Positions 33,424 to 42,036 of a stretch of 43,617 nt of DNA are shown here, piece after piece. The notes under the pieces were generated by a model that saw nothing but the letters and a program-made list of their open reading frames with translations, was not told where the DNA came from and ran no database searches. Positions within the stretch are counted from its first letter, which is position 1; the number at the start of each line of letters is the position of its first letter. Both the position numbers and the translations under genes were made by a program. Source of the stretch: Bacteroidetes bacterium UBA2475 (lineage in GTDB: Bacteria; Bacteroidota; Bacteroidia; B-17B0; Aurantibacillaceae); contig DDPF01000006.1 of NCBI GenBank assembly GCA_002342065.1, positions 1-43,617 of the forward strand, given 5' to 3'.

Positions 33424-34314
33424 CTAAATATTAGCAGGTTTTTTATGTTTCCAGCGGCGATGGCTCCAAAGCCAGCTAAATGGCTGTTCTTGAATGTTCT
33501 TTTCAAGTTCACGGGTGTGTAATTCGGTTATTTTACCTTCGGGCATATCTTTAGGGTTCTCGGTAATAACAATGGCTCCCATTTGATAATAACCGCGTTT
33601 TATTTTTTTAATTGGAAGATAAACTACAGGGTAATTAAATTTTTTGGCTAATTTTTCGGTACCTACAAAAACTGGTGTGTCCTGGTTTAAAAAGGTTAAC
33701 CAATAGCCACTTTCGGGTGGCGCCGTTTGATCAGCAATAAGGCCAATGGTGGTAGGGATGTTCTTTTGTCTAAGCGTTAACAGCTCTTTATACAAAGCGT
33801 TCATAGAAACTATGTTGCCTCCAAAGCGCCCCCTTAATTTAAGCATAAAGGCATCAAAACTTTTGTTTGACAAAGGATGATAAACCCCTGTAATAAGTTG
33901 TTTAAAATAAACCTGGTGCGAGATAGCGCCCCATTCCCAATTACCAACGTGACCAATAACGCCCACAATACTTTGACCTTTATCAAAAAATGAGTTCATT
34001 GTTTTGATCGCTTCGTCAGTAAAAACAATACGTTTTTTAAGATTCTCTTGCGATATGGTATATAATTTTAGCGTTTCAAAGATCACATCGCAAAAATGTT
34101 TGTAGAACTGTTTGGTTATTTTTTGAATTTCTTCTTCTGTTTTTTCGGGAAAAGAGTTTTTTAAATTTTGAACAACTACTTTTTTACGGTAACCCATAAA
34201 ATAAAAAACAATAACATAAAAAAAACTGCTTAATGCATGCAACAACCAAAAAGGCCAGATGGAAATAAAGTAGAGTAGTGGAAAAATAAATATTTTAAAG
34301 ATCCACCCTTTCAA
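33424..34314 (-). CDS. Lysophospholipid acyltransferase of the LpxL/HtrB family
   Basis: Inner-membrane acyltransferase of 296 residues that adds the secondary (late) acyl chain to lipid A. N-terminal hydrophobic segment (about 1-38), then YRKKVVVQNLKNSFPEKTEE (about 42-61), and the catalytic HxxxxE motif GHVGNWEWG (near 116-124). Later come GLIADQTAP and FVGTEKLAKKF, and the ending SWLWSHRRWKHKKP is typical. The start is TTG at 34314, two bases after the stop codon of the LOG-family gene; no ATG or GTG lies between the preceding in-frame stop and the conserved N-terminus. Stop-start spacing implies translational coupling. Confidence 0.9.
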   Translation of the reverse strand: MKGWIFKIFIFPLLYFISIWPFWLLHALSSFFYVIVFYFMGYRKKVVVQNLKNSFPEKTEEEIQKITKQFYKHFCDVIFETLKLYTISQENLKKRIVFTDEAIKTMNSFFDKGQSIVGVIGHVGNWEWGAISHQVYFKQLITGVYHPLSNKSFDAFMLKLRGRFGGNIVSMNALYKELLTLRQKNIPTTIGLIADQTAPPESGYWLTFLNQDTPVFVGTEKLAKKFNYPVVYLPIKKIKRGYYQMGAIVITENPKDMPEGKITELHTRELEKNIQEQPFSWLWSHRRWKHKKPANI

Positions 34315-34316
34315 TT

Positions 34317-35030
34317 TTAGAAATTTGGTTTTAGTAAATATTTCGAATAAAAATCTACAATGTGTTTTACAGCATCATCAGCAGTATCAACCAGTTTAAA
34401 AAGATCAAGGTCAATAGCGTTAATATTTTTTTCATCTTCAAGCATAGTTGTTTTTAACCAGCTTATCATACCGCTCCAATATTCTGTACCAACTAAAACT
34501 ACCGGAAACTGCGCGATCTTATTTGTTTGCACCAAAGTAAGTGATTCAAATAATTCATCCATTGTACCAAAGCCACCGGGCATACCAATAAAGCCCTGTG
34601 AGTATTTTAAGAAAATAGTTTTACGCACAAAAAAGTAATCAAAGTTGATACACTTATCTGGATCAATATAATCGTTATGTTTTTGTTCAAATGGCAGATC
34701 GATATTTAATCCCACCGATTTACCCTTGCCGCGCATAGCGCCTTTGTTAGCGGCTTCCATAATACCCGGACCACCGCCGGTAATAACACCGTAACCTTCT
34801 TTCACCAGTTTAAAAGCAATTTCTTCAGCTATCTGGTAATATTTATTTTCAGGTTTGGTACGCGCGCTTCCAAAAATAGAAACACAGGGCCCAATACGAC
34901 TCATTTTTTCAAAGCCTTCCACAAACTCGCTCATTATTTTAAAAATTTGCCAGCTGTTTTGTGCTTTAATATCATTCCAGTCTTTATTCGCGAATGCGTT
35001 ACGTATTTTATCTTCTCCTTCTGGGGTCAT
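34317..35030 (-). CDS. LOG-family (TIGR00730) Rossmann-fold protein
   Basis: Cytoplasmic protein of 237 residues of the lysine-decarboxylase-like/LOG family. The nucleotide-binding motifs are both present: VITGGGPGIMEAANKGA (near 96-112) and MPGGFGTMDELFE (near 160-172). LOG proteins with PGGxGTxxE are phosphoribohydrolases that release the base from nucleoside 5'-monophosphates (adenine or cytokinin types). In non-plant bacteria they are thought to act in nucleotide salvage or house-cleaning. ATG start at 35030, 84 bases after prfA across an AT-rich gap with repeated AACATTTAA-like words; two bases before the acyltransferase gene. Confidence 0.9.
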   Translation of the reverse strand: MTPEGEDKIRNAFANKDWNDIKAQNSWQIFKIMSEFVEGFEKMSRIGPCVSIFGSARTKPENKYYQIAEEIAFKLVKEGYGVITGGGPGIMEAANKGAMRGKGKSVGLNIDLPFEQKHNDYIDPDKCINFDYFFVRKTIFLKYSQGFIGMPGGFGTMDELFESLTLVQTNKIAQFPVVLVGTEYWSGMISWLKTTMLEDEKNINAIDLDLFKLVDTADDAVKHIVDFYSKYLLKPNF

Positions 35031-35114
35031 ATTTTTAATGTTAAATGTTAAGTTTTAAATGTTGAATGAGTATTGTATTTAATTTTCCATTTAACATCTA
35101 TAATTTATAATTCC

Positions 35115-36185
35115 TTAAAGTCCGCCTTCTTTCAATCTCTCCGCGTTCTCAGCAAACTGCAGTTTATCTATCATCTCCTGTATATCGCCGGCCATAAAGC
35201 CTGTAAGGTCATAAAGCGTTTCATTTATTCTATGATCTGTAATTCTATTTTGTGGATAGTTGTAAGTTCTGATCTTGGCACTTCTATCACCGGTACTAAC
35301 CATGGTCTTTCTTTTTTTAGTTGTTTCCTCTAAACGTTTTTGATATTCGATATCATAAATTTTAGAACGCAACATGTTCATGGCTTTTTCACGATTGCCT
35401 AATTGGTTTCGCTCTGTTTGGCAAGTAACAACAAGGCCTGTGGGCTTATGCGTTAAAATAACCTTACTTTCTACTTTGTTCACATTTTGTCCACCGGCAC
35501 CACCACTTCGCGCGGTTGCCATTTCAATGTCAGAATCTTTAATATCAACATCTAACTCTTCCGCTTCGGGTAAAACGGCTAAACTGGCAGCAGATGTATG
35601 CACGCGACCAGATGCTTCTGTTGCAGGTACGCGTTGCACGCGGTGCACACCACTTTCAAATTTTAAAATACCGTAAGCGCCAGTGCCTTTTACGTTAAAG
35701 ATGATCTCTTTAAAACCACCCATAGTGCCGGGACTGGAGTCTACCACCTCTAACTGAAAACCTTTTTTCTCGCAGTAGCGGCTATACATTTCAAAAAGAT
35801 TTCCTGCAAAAATTGCAGCTTCATCACCACCCGTTCCACCCCTGAGTTCCATTACACAATTTTTATTGTCTTCCGGATCCTTTGGTATCAGCATAAAGCG
35901 GATCTCTTCTATAAGTTTTGTCTCTTTTTCGCGGTTCTCTTCGAGTTCGGCTTTGGCCATATCTAAAAATTCCTTATCCTTTTCGGTAGCTAAAACTTCT
36001 TTAGCCTGTTCCATATCGGTAAGTACTTTTTTGTAGATATTTATAACATTTACAACTTCGCCAAGTTCTTTATATTCAATATTTAATTTTTTAAATAATT
36101 TCATATCGCCTATCACTTTCGGATCGGCCAATTTTGCTTCTACATCTTCGTATCTGCGCTTAATTTCTTCTAGTTTCTCTAACAT
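35115..36185 (-). CDS. prfA: Peptide chain release factor 1
   Basis: Class I release factor of 356 residues, full length, which ends translation at UAA and UAG. The codon-recognition motif is PAT (VQRVPATEASGRVHTS), the PxT form of RF1 and not the SPF of RF2. The peptidyl-tRNA hydrolysis loop is RSGGAGGQNVNKVESKV, with the universal GGQ. The N-terminal helical domain (1-100) and EIRFMLIPKDPED linker are intact. No frameshift (that control belongs to RF2). ATG start; a promoter-like sequence lies 16-47 bases upstream. Confidence 0.97.
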   Translation of the reverse strand: MLEKLEEIKRRYEDVEAKLADPKVIGDMKLFKKLNIEYKELGEVVNVINIYKKVLTDMEQAKEVLATEKDKEFLDMAKAELEENREKETKLIEEIRFMLIPKDPEDNKNCVMELRGGTGGDEAAIFAGNLFEMYSRYCEKKGFQLEVVDSSPGTMGGFKEIIFNVKGTGAYGILKFESGVHRVQRVPATEASGRVHTSAASLAVLPEAEELDVDIKDSDIEMATARSGGAGGQNVNKVESKVILTHKPTGLVVTCQTERNQLGNREKAMNMLRSKIYDIEYQKRLEETTKKRKTMVSTGDRSAKIRTYNYPQNRITDHRINETLYDLTGFMAGDIQEMIDKLQFAENAERLKEGGL

Positions 36186-36200
36186 ATCAATTTCGGAACG

Positions 36201-36232
36201 TAAAGGTAAGAAATTGCTTAATCTATTTGCAA
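36201..36232 (-). promoter_or_regulatory. Probable prfA promoter
   Basis: On the minus strand TTG (36230-36232), 21 bases, then TACCTTTA (36201-36208), one base off the TAnnTTTG consensus. The predicted start is near 36194, about nine bases ahead of the prfA ATG. Confidence 0.45.
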
Positions 36233-36321
36233 TATTTGTACAATATGTTTGTGCCTGTTTTGATATTTGCGCTAATAGCAGTATAATTGAACTATATAAA
36301 GCCGGTTTTTAATTAATTGCC

Positions 36322-38208
36322 ATGTTTAATTTGTTTGATAAGATAAAACCCTGGAATTTTTTTGTTTTCGCGGCATTATTCTTTGAGATCCTTTATACCC
36401 TGGTTACCCCGCCATTACAGGCCCCTGATGAACAGAACCATTTTTACAGGGCTTACCAGGTAGCTAATGGTCATTTTTTACCCGAAAGAACAAGTAACAG
36501 GTTAGGAGGAGAGATCCCGGTTTGTTTTGATGAATTCATTAATCCTTATTTTTATGCGGCTACCAATTTAAAATACGTGTTGTATGGTCACGAAACACAG
36601 GCTGCCAATAATGTTGCTTTTACCGATAGCATAACAGAATTCAAAGATTTCCCCAACACTGCATATTATTCGGCAGTATCCTATATGCCGCAAGCCTTGG
36701 GCATGTTTATTGTAAAACAATTTAATTGTAGTGTAAGCACCATTTATTACGCCGGCAGATTTGCGGGGTTTTTATTTTGGTTGATAATTATGTACATGGT
36801 TATAAGAATTGTACCTGTTTACAAATGGCTTTTTACAACACTTATTTTGTTGCCAATGAGTTTGTACGTAACCAATTCGTTAAGTGCAGACACAGTTACA
36901 AATTGTTTGGGATTTTTATTTATTGCCCTTGTATTAAAACATGTTTTCTCTGAAAAAAGTATTACCCTAAAAGATCTGTCATTGTTCCTTGGACTGCTTT
37001 TGCTTATTGTTTTTGCAAAAGTGGTATATATAGGTTTAATTGTTTTGTTGTTCTTAATTCCCGCAAATAAATTTAAGAACCTAATCCATAAGTATAGCAG
37101 CATCCTTTGCATTGGCGCTGTTTCGCTACTGGTTATCTTTTGGTGGTCGGGTATAATTATGCAAAATTACATTACCTATGCAGAGTACGATCCGGCGCAT
37201 AATTTTTATATTGGTCTTAACTCCTGCGCTAATTATCACGCACAAAAAGAGTACATTTTATCTCATGGCTTTTACTTTTTTAAAGTAATTTATAATTCTA
37301 TTTTTAAACATCCCGAGCAGTTCTTAATTGGTTATATAGGAGCATTTGGTCAAAGCGATATAGCCATGCGAGGTATAACTTATATTTTTTCATATGTAGT
37401 TATTTTGTTTTTAGCACTAACAGAAAATAACGCTTTTAAATTTAATGGTAAGCAAAAAGTAATTATTTTAAGTAGTGCAGTTGCAGCTTTCGTATTACTG
37501 TTGCTTTCTCAGCATTTACTCTGGGATTGTGTAGGAGAGGGCATTGTAGACATGGTGCAGGGCAGGTATTTAATACCATTATTTCCTTTACTATTTATTT
37601 TATTCTCTAACTCAAAGATCAAATTAAAATATCCTGCTGTTTTAATTGTTTTGCTTTTTGTATTTGTAATAAATGGTTATGCAGCGCGTAAAATTTATTA
37701 TCGCTTTTATGTGGAGTCGTTTGATACGAGAACTGAGTTTTTTTGCGACTTTGAACAAAAGGATAAAAATGAACTTTTTATAACTACAAACCCCGAAGTT
37801 AAAATAGAAGGTGGCAAGTTTCAGGTAACAGATACAAGTCATAGTGGAAAACATTCGGGATATATTTCACCACCATCCGAATATCATTTGGAGTACGGTT
37901 TTCAGTATAAGTTTAAAAATTTAAACTATGGTGATCTGGTTGAAATTGAAGCTTGGGAAAAGGGTGTCGGCGCATACCTTGTTATCTCAGGCAAGGGTAA
38001 GGATTGTGAAGAATTTTTTATTCCCGGTGGCTCATTTCATCCAAGACCTCAAAATGGTTGGTACAAATTCTATTCTAAGTTTACTGTTACCAATAAATGC
38101 GTTAACTCAGAGGTTGTCTTTTTTATTTGGAATACTTCTAAAAACAAAATATACATTGATGATCTAAAATTTAGTATTAAGAAATACAACAAACCTTATA
38201 TGAATTAA
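36322..38208 (+). CDS. DUF2142-family multi-span membrane protein
   Basis: Predicted inner-membrane protein of 628 residues. The N-terminus has the family signature: a first helix followed by PPLQAPDEQNHFYRAYQVAN (about 30-49), a periplasmic loop with the Asp-Glu pair typical of GT-C-type glycosyltransferases. About ten to twelve helices span residues 10-460, and a soluble C-terminal beta domain (about 480-625, with GLxxGDLVEIEAWEKG-like and IYIDDLKFSI segments) resembles carbohydrate-binding jelly rolls. The family is linked to surface polysaccharide assembly; substrate unknown. It is divergent from prfA with a 136-base gap. Confidence 0.8.
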   Translation: MFNLFDKIKPWNFFVFAALFFEILYTLVTPPLQAPDEQNHFYRAYQVANGHFLPERTSNRLGGEIPVCFDEFINPYFYAATNLKYVLYGHETQAANNVAFTDSITEFKDFPNTAYYSAVSYMPQALGMFIVKQFNCSVSTIYYAGRFAGFLFWLIIMYMVIRIVPVYKWLFTTLILLPMSLYVTNSLSADTVTNCLGFLFIALVLKHVFSEKSITLKDLSLFLGLLLLIVFAKVVYIGLIVLLFLIPANKFKNLIHKYSSILCIGAVSLLVIFWWSGIIMQNYITYAEYDPAHNFYIGLNSCANYHAQKEYILSHGFYFFKVIYNSIFKHPEQFLIGYIGAFGQSDIAMRGITYIFSYVVILFLALTENNAFKFNGKQKVIILSSAVAAFVLLLLSQHLLWDCVGEGIVDMVQGRYLIPLFPLLFILFSNSKIKLKYPAVLIVLLFVFVINGYAARKIYYRFYVESFDTRTEFFCDFEQKDKNELFITTNPEVKIEGGKFQVTDTSHSGKHSGYISPPSEYHLEYGFQYKFKNLNYGDLVEIEAWEKGVGAYLVISGKGKDCEEFFIPGGSFHPRPQNGWYKFYSKFTVTNKCVNSEVVFFIWNTSKNKIYIDDLKFSIKKYNKPYMN

Positions 38209-38279
38209 GTATAAAATTGCTTTATTTGCCTTTTTACCCTATTATTATATTTATTGCATTATTTTTAAAAGAAATTAAT

Positions 38280-38287
38280 TATATTTG
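38280..38287 (+). promoter_or_regulatory. TATATTTG (-7-type element) before the OmpA-family gene
   Basis: Exact TAnnTTTG match ending 20 bases before the ATG at 38308. The nearest TTG upstream (38254-38256) is 23 bases away, longer than usual, so only the -7 element is convincing. Confidence 0.4.
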
Positions 38288-38307
38288 GCTCTATAAAATT
38301 GTCCCCC

Positions 38308-40743
38308 ATGAAAAGATTTTTACCCCTATTTATTTTATTTGCTTCTTTATTCGCCAGGTCTCAGGATTTTTTAGGTTTACAAAGTAGTAATTATGCCGGA
38401 GTTGTTGGTGTATTCAGCAATCCAGCAAATATCGTTGATAACCGCTTAAGAGTTGATGTTGTTTTAGGCGGTTTTGCCTTAGCGGTAGATAACAATTATG
38501 TTGGTGTAAAACGCTCAGCTTTAAAATATACAGGTAAATTAACCGACCCTCAATCTCTTAAATTGCCGGGTTCTTGGGATACTATAAGAAAAGGTTCGCC
38601 TGATTATTGGAAGAACAATTTTGTTGTAGCTAATAACAGTAAGGCAAAATCTATTTATGTACAAAATCGGATCGTGTTACCTTCTTTTATGGTGCAACTA
38701 AACAAAAAAAACGCGATCGCTTTTAACTGGGGCGTTAGAACTTACGTAAATGTAGATGGTGTTTCATCTGATCTTGCAAAACTTGCTTATGAAGAATTTA
38801 ACTATCCAACTTTTTTTGTAAACAAATTAAATAATAAACGTTTAAGTATTCAGCAAATGACCTGGGCAGAATATGGTTTTACATACGCTCGTGTGCTTAA
38901 AGAAGATGGTCCACATTTTTTAAAGGCTGGCGTTACTGCTAAATTATTACAAGGCTTAACTGCCGCTTATGTTTATATCGAAGATTTAAATTACCAGTTA
39001 GATACAACGAATGTATTTAGCTTTTTTAAATCAGATGTTGCTTATGGTCACTCTGATAATTTTGATTTTACAGATCCACAAAACATAAAATACAAATTCA
39101 CTTCTTATCCTGGTTTTGGTTTCGATTTTGGAGCAGTTTACGAATGGCGTCCTGATTATGAAAGTCATAAATACGAAATGGATGGTGAAAAAGGTTTATG
39201 GAGAAGGGATCACAACAAATATAAATTTAAAGGAAGTTTTGCGGTTAATGATATTGGCGGAATTAGATTTAAAAAAGGCGGTCTCTCAAATGATTTTACC
39301 GCGGATATTAATTTATGGAATGTAAGCCAGTTAGAGTTCAGTTCTGTTAATGGATTCGATTCATTAATGACAAATGTATTTGGTAATAAAAGCAGCGAGA
39401 CAACTTTTAAAATGGCATTGCCAACTTCAATTAATGTTCAGGCAGATTATAACATCTGGAAACCATTCTATATTAACTTAACAGCAAATATTTGTAACCT
39501 CACACAAAAGCGTCAATCAAAAGTTCATGACTTTACAAACATTAGTCTGGCGCCAAGATTCGATCACAAATGGTTTGGCGTAACCCTTCCTTTCTCATAC
39601 AATACTTTAGCTGCTGTTAGAGGAGATAACGTGTTATTTGGAACAATGGTTCGTTTAGGACCATTAGTTGTTGGTACAAACGATCTTCCTGGAATTTTTT
39701 CTAAAGATGTTTATGGTGGTAATATTTATTTCTTACTTAAAGTTCCTATTCCTTATGGTCGTCCAAAAGACAGAGATAAAGATAAAGTAAGTGATAAAAA
39801 AGATGTTTGTAAAACAGTACCGGGTGTTTGGGAATTTATGGGTTGTCCTGATAGGGATGGTGATCATATTCCTGACAAAGATGATAAGTGTCCTGATGTG
39901 CCGGGTATTAAAGAATTACAAGGTTGTCCTGATAAGGACGGTGATGGTATCACTGATGCAGAAGATGCTTGTCCGGATGATAAAGGTCCATTAGAGTTTA
40001 AAGGTTGTCCTGATAGAGACGGTGATAAGATCATTGATAAAGAAGATGAGTGCCCTGATGAAGCAGGTATTGCCGAATTCATGGGTTGCCCTGATAAGGA
40101 CGGTGACGGTACGCCTGATAAGTATGATGCTTGTGTGGATATATTCGGACCAAAAGAATACAAAGGTTGTCCTGATAAAGACGGTGATGGTACTTTGGAT
40201 AAAGATGATGCTTGTCCTGACATTGCCGGGCCAAAAGAGAACAAAGGTTGTCCTTGGCCGGATACTGATAAGGATGGTATCTTAGATAAAGATGATGCTT
40301 GTCCTACTGTTCCTGGTGTTGTTGAGTACAAAGGTTGTCCTCCTCCTCCGCCAATGAAAGCAGCAGAGCAAAAAATACTTGAGCGCGCATTTGCAAGCTT
40401 AGAATTTGCAACTGCAAAAGATATCATCAAACCTAAATCATTCCCATCATTGAATGACTTAGCTAAGATCTTGAAATTGCACGAGTCTGAGTGGACATTG
40501 AAATTATCTGGTCATACCGATAATGAAGGTAATGCAGATAAGAACTTTGTGTTATCAGAAAAACGTGCTAAAGCTGTTAAGAATTACTTAGTTAAAAAAG
40601 GTGTTAAAGCTGATAAAGTAATTACTGAATGGTTCGGACAAACTGTACCGGTTGCAGATAACGCAACACCTGCAGGACGTCAGAAAAACCGTAGGGTAGA
40701 GATGAAGATCATTTATAAAGAACAAGTGGCTCAACCAAAATAA
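38308..40743 (+). CDS. Outer-membrane DUF5723 protein with thrombospondin-3 repeats and OmpA domain
   Basis: Predicted outer-membrane protein of 811 residues. A signal peptide (about 1-19, ..LFARSQ) is followed by a DUF5723-like beta-rich domain (about 20-485) beginning DFLGLQSSNYAGVVGVFSNP. A run of about seven thrombospondin type 3 repeats (about 490-685; unit DKDGDGxxDxxDxCPDxxGP..xGCP) binds calcium. The C-terminal OmpA domain (about 690-811) with LSGHTDNEGNADKNFVLSEK and GRQKNRRVEM anchors to peptidoglycan. ATG 38308 is chosen; the in-frame TTG at 38299 adds only MSP before the signal peptide. A clear terminator follows. Likely structural, or a moonlighting surface-exposed barrel; no partner is encoded nearby. 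Confidence 0.87.
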   Translation: MKRFLPLFILFASLFARSQDFLGLQSSNYAGVVGVFSNPANIVDNRLRVDVVLGGFALAVDNNYVGVKRSALKYTGKLTDPQSLKLPGSWDTIRKGSPDYWKNNFVVANNSKAKSIYVQNRIVLPSFMVQLNKKNAIAFNWGVRTYVNVDGVSSDLAKLAYEEFNYPTFFVNKLNNKRLSIQQMTWAEYGFTYARVLKEDGPHFLKAGVTAKLLQGLTAAYVYIEDLNYQLDTTNVFSFFKSDVAYGHSDNFDFTDPQNIKYKFTSYPGFGFDFGAVYEWRPDYESHKYEMDGEKGLWRRDHNKYKFKGSFAVNDIGGIRFKKGGLSNDFTADINLWNVSQLEFSSVNGFDSLMTNVFGNKSSETTFKMALPTSINVQADYNIWKPFYINLTANICNLTQKRQSKVHDFTNISLAPRFDHKWFGVTLPFSYNTLAAVRGDNVLFGTMVRLGPLVVGTNDLPGIFSKDVYGGNIYFLLKVPIPYGRPKDRDKDKVSDKKDVCKTVPGVWEFMGCPDRDGDHIPDKDDKCPDVPGIKELQGCPDKDGDGITDAEDACPDDKGPLEFKGCPDRDGDKIIDKEDECPDEAGIAEFMGCPDKDGDGTPDKYDACVDIFGPKEYKGCPDKDGDGTLDKDDACPDIAGPKENKGCPWPDTDKDGILDKDDACPTVPGVVEYKGCPPPPPMKAAEQKILERAFASLEFATAKDIIKPKSFPSLNDLAKILKLHESEWTLKLSGHTDNEGNADKNFVLSEKRAKAVKNYLVKKGVKADKVITEWFGQTVPVADNATPAGRQKNRRVEMKIIYKEQVAQPK

Positions 40744-40756
40744 AAATACTCTTCTA

Positions 40757-40788
40757 AAAAAGCCATCATTAATTGATGGCTTTTTTTT
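40757..40788 (+). terminator. Rho-independent terminator
   Basis: AAAAAGCCATCA and TGATGGCTTTTT form a stem of about 12 pairs with a five-base loop, followed by eight T's, 14 bases past the stop codon of the OmpA-family gene. Strong. Confidence 0.85.
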
Positions 40789-40961
40789 ATGTTTTTTTTA
40801 CAGGCTATTTTAAACAAAGCAGGCGCAAGGCCTAAAATTGCAGAAGACGGTGTGTTTGGTGATAAAGCTGTAAAAGCCTTAAAGGAATTTCAGAAAAAAG
40901 TAAGTTAACTGTTGATGGAGCGGCTGGTTCACAAACCTCTATGGCGCTTGGAATAAAATAA
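40789..40961 (+). pseudogene. Frameshifted peptidoglycan-binding domain remnant
   Basis: From ATG 40789 the frame reads FLQAILNKAGARPKIAEDGV then FGDKAVKALKEFQKKV and stops at 40906. One base earlier in phase the sequence continues KLTVDGAAGSQTSMALGIK and stops at 40961. Joined, these give a nearly complete PG_binding_1 fold (the GVFG..T..A..FQ pattern, then LTVDGxxGxxT). A single missing base near 40900-40904 explains the split. No start region or catalytic domain remains, so it is the tail of a lost gene, beginning right at a terminator. Confidence 0.75.
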
Positions 40962-40963
40962 AT

Positions 40964-41146
40964 TTATTTTCTTTTTTTATTTCCTTTGCCTGGATTTGTT
41001 GAATTGGGATGGTGAGGATTGTTTGGATTCTTATACCAACCTTTGTGATTTCCATTATCGTGCTTTTGATATACAATACACGAAGACTGACTGAATATCA
41101 GTGTTAAAACAAGGCTAATAAAGAGGGTAGATTTTAAGATTTTCAA
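40964..41146 (-). CDS. Small Asn/His/Lys-rich lipoprotein
   Basis: Predicted lipoprotein of 60 residues: a hydrophobic signal (KILKSTLFISLVLTLIF), lipobox QSSC at about 20-23, then a 37-residue polar tail rich in N, H, P and K (NGNHKGWYKNPNNPHHPN, ending KGNKKRK). No domain recognised; small tails of this kind occur in many Bacteroidota. The only start giving the signal is TTG at 41146, preceded at once by TATATTT, so the initiation point is uncertain. It ends two bases from the convergent peptidoglycan-binding remnant. Confidence 0.6.
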   Translation of the reverse strand: MKILKSTLFISLVLTLIFSQSSCIVYQKHDNGNHKGWYKNPNNPHHPNSTNPGKGNKKRK

Positions 41147-41304
41147 AATATAGGATTTAAGTATTATTTACAATAAACTAAATCTAGTTAAAAATAACCA
41201 CCTTTTTTAAATTAATAGACCGACAGGCACCTTTCATCGATGCAGACCGAATTTGATGACTAATTCTTAAACTTTTAAACCGTTTGGAATAAAATGATAC
41301 AGGA

Positions 41305-41367
41305 TTAATTCCCCCTTTTTTAAAAGTGCCTGTCCCGAGCAGGCCTCGGGAGGGTTAGGGGGATTAA
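41305..41367. repeat. Palindromic CCCCC/GGGGG repeat element
   Basis: TTAATTCCCCCT (41305-41316) can pair with AGGGGGATTAA (41357-41367), enclosing the perfect hairpin CCCGAG-CAGGC-CTCGGG (41334-41350). This is the main content of the 300-base gap 41147-41446; the rest is AT-rich with no gene other than the remnant at 41372-41446. It resembles the repeats at 2293 and 3268 and looks like a dispersed Bacteroidota palindromic element. Confidence 0.5.
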
Positions 41368-41371
41368 AATT

Positions 41372-41446
41372 TTATTTCTGCTCTACACACTCATACGTTG
41401 CTGAACCATCCTTTTTTTGCGCACGTAGTTTTTTTTCTTTCGCTTA
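41372..41446 (-). pseudogene. Possible decayed C-terminal tail of the 41447 gene
   Basis: Past the TAA stop (41447-41449) and a second in-frame TAA (41444-41446), the same frame stays open for 23 codons and reads AKEKKLRAQKKDGSATYECV then EQK before stopping at 41372. The sequence looks coding (Lys-rich then YECVEQK). Two stops in a row may have cut off an ancestral tail. The stretch is short, so chance is possible. Confidence 0.3.
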
Positions 41447-41986
41447 TTATTTATCAAACAGTTCGCTTTTTAGTTCCCAATGGCTAAATTTTAATTCTTT
41501 AACCAACGCACTAATGTTTTTTCTCCCGCTTTTACTAAAGCCGCGAGCATAACATTCATCACAAAGATCTGTCTTATGGGAGTTCTCAGCTGGAATATCC
41601 GGCGTTGACTCCAAAAAATTGCAACCAAGACAAACACTAATATGACCAACTATTTTATCTTGTTTAAAATAAACAACACCAAAATGCGGATCAAAACAAG
41701 CCGCCGTTCCTCCACCGTATGATTTAGTATCGCCAACGGTCTTATTAAATTTGTTTATTTGTTCTTTTGTTAACTCAACTTGTTTAAACATTCTTTCTTT
41801 CAGTGGCATTACTTTTCCGTTGATCACAATTTGCATTTCGGGAGAGCCATTATAATCGTAAGCAATTACTTTATCATATTTTAAAGTATCAAAAGGATTC
41901 GAATATTTTTTTGTCTCCTTAGCTTTTTGAGAAAAGTCTAGGTTAATAAACCCAAAACAGAAGAGCATATAAAGTAGTAGTTTCAT
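41447..41986 (-). CDS. Secreted protein with two CxxC motifs, unknown function
   Basis: Predicted exported protein of 179 residues with a signal peptide (1-20). No family recognised. It contains GTAACFDPHFGVVYFKQDKI (93-112) and two CxxC pairs, CLGC (119-122) and CDEC (142-145), spaced to form a metal-binding or redox site. The C-terminal part is helical (NISALVKELKFSHWELKSELF). ATG 41986 (MKLLLYMLF) is chosen because a start at 42022 would add 12 polar residues before the hydrophobic signal. It stands 50 bases after the PaiB gene in the same direction; no operon link can be shown. Confidence 0.7.
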   Translation of the reverse strand: MKLLLYMLFCFGFINLDFSQKAKETKKYSNPFDTLKYDKVIAYDYNGSPEMQIVINGKVMPLKERMFKQVELTKEQINKFNKTVGDTKSYGGGTAACFDPHFGVVYFKQDKIVGHISVCLGCNFLESTPDIPAENSHKTDLCDECYARGFSKSGRKNISALVKELKFSHWELKSELFDK

Positions 41987-42036
41987 TTTATTAATTACGT
42001 TAACTTGAAGATACAAATGCATTGAAAATTTCTATT

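Noticed and set aside
39770..40340. Regularly repeated DNA in the OmpA-family gene
   Set aside because: These are coding thrombospondin type 3 repeats; the long minus-strand reading frames opposite them are shadows.
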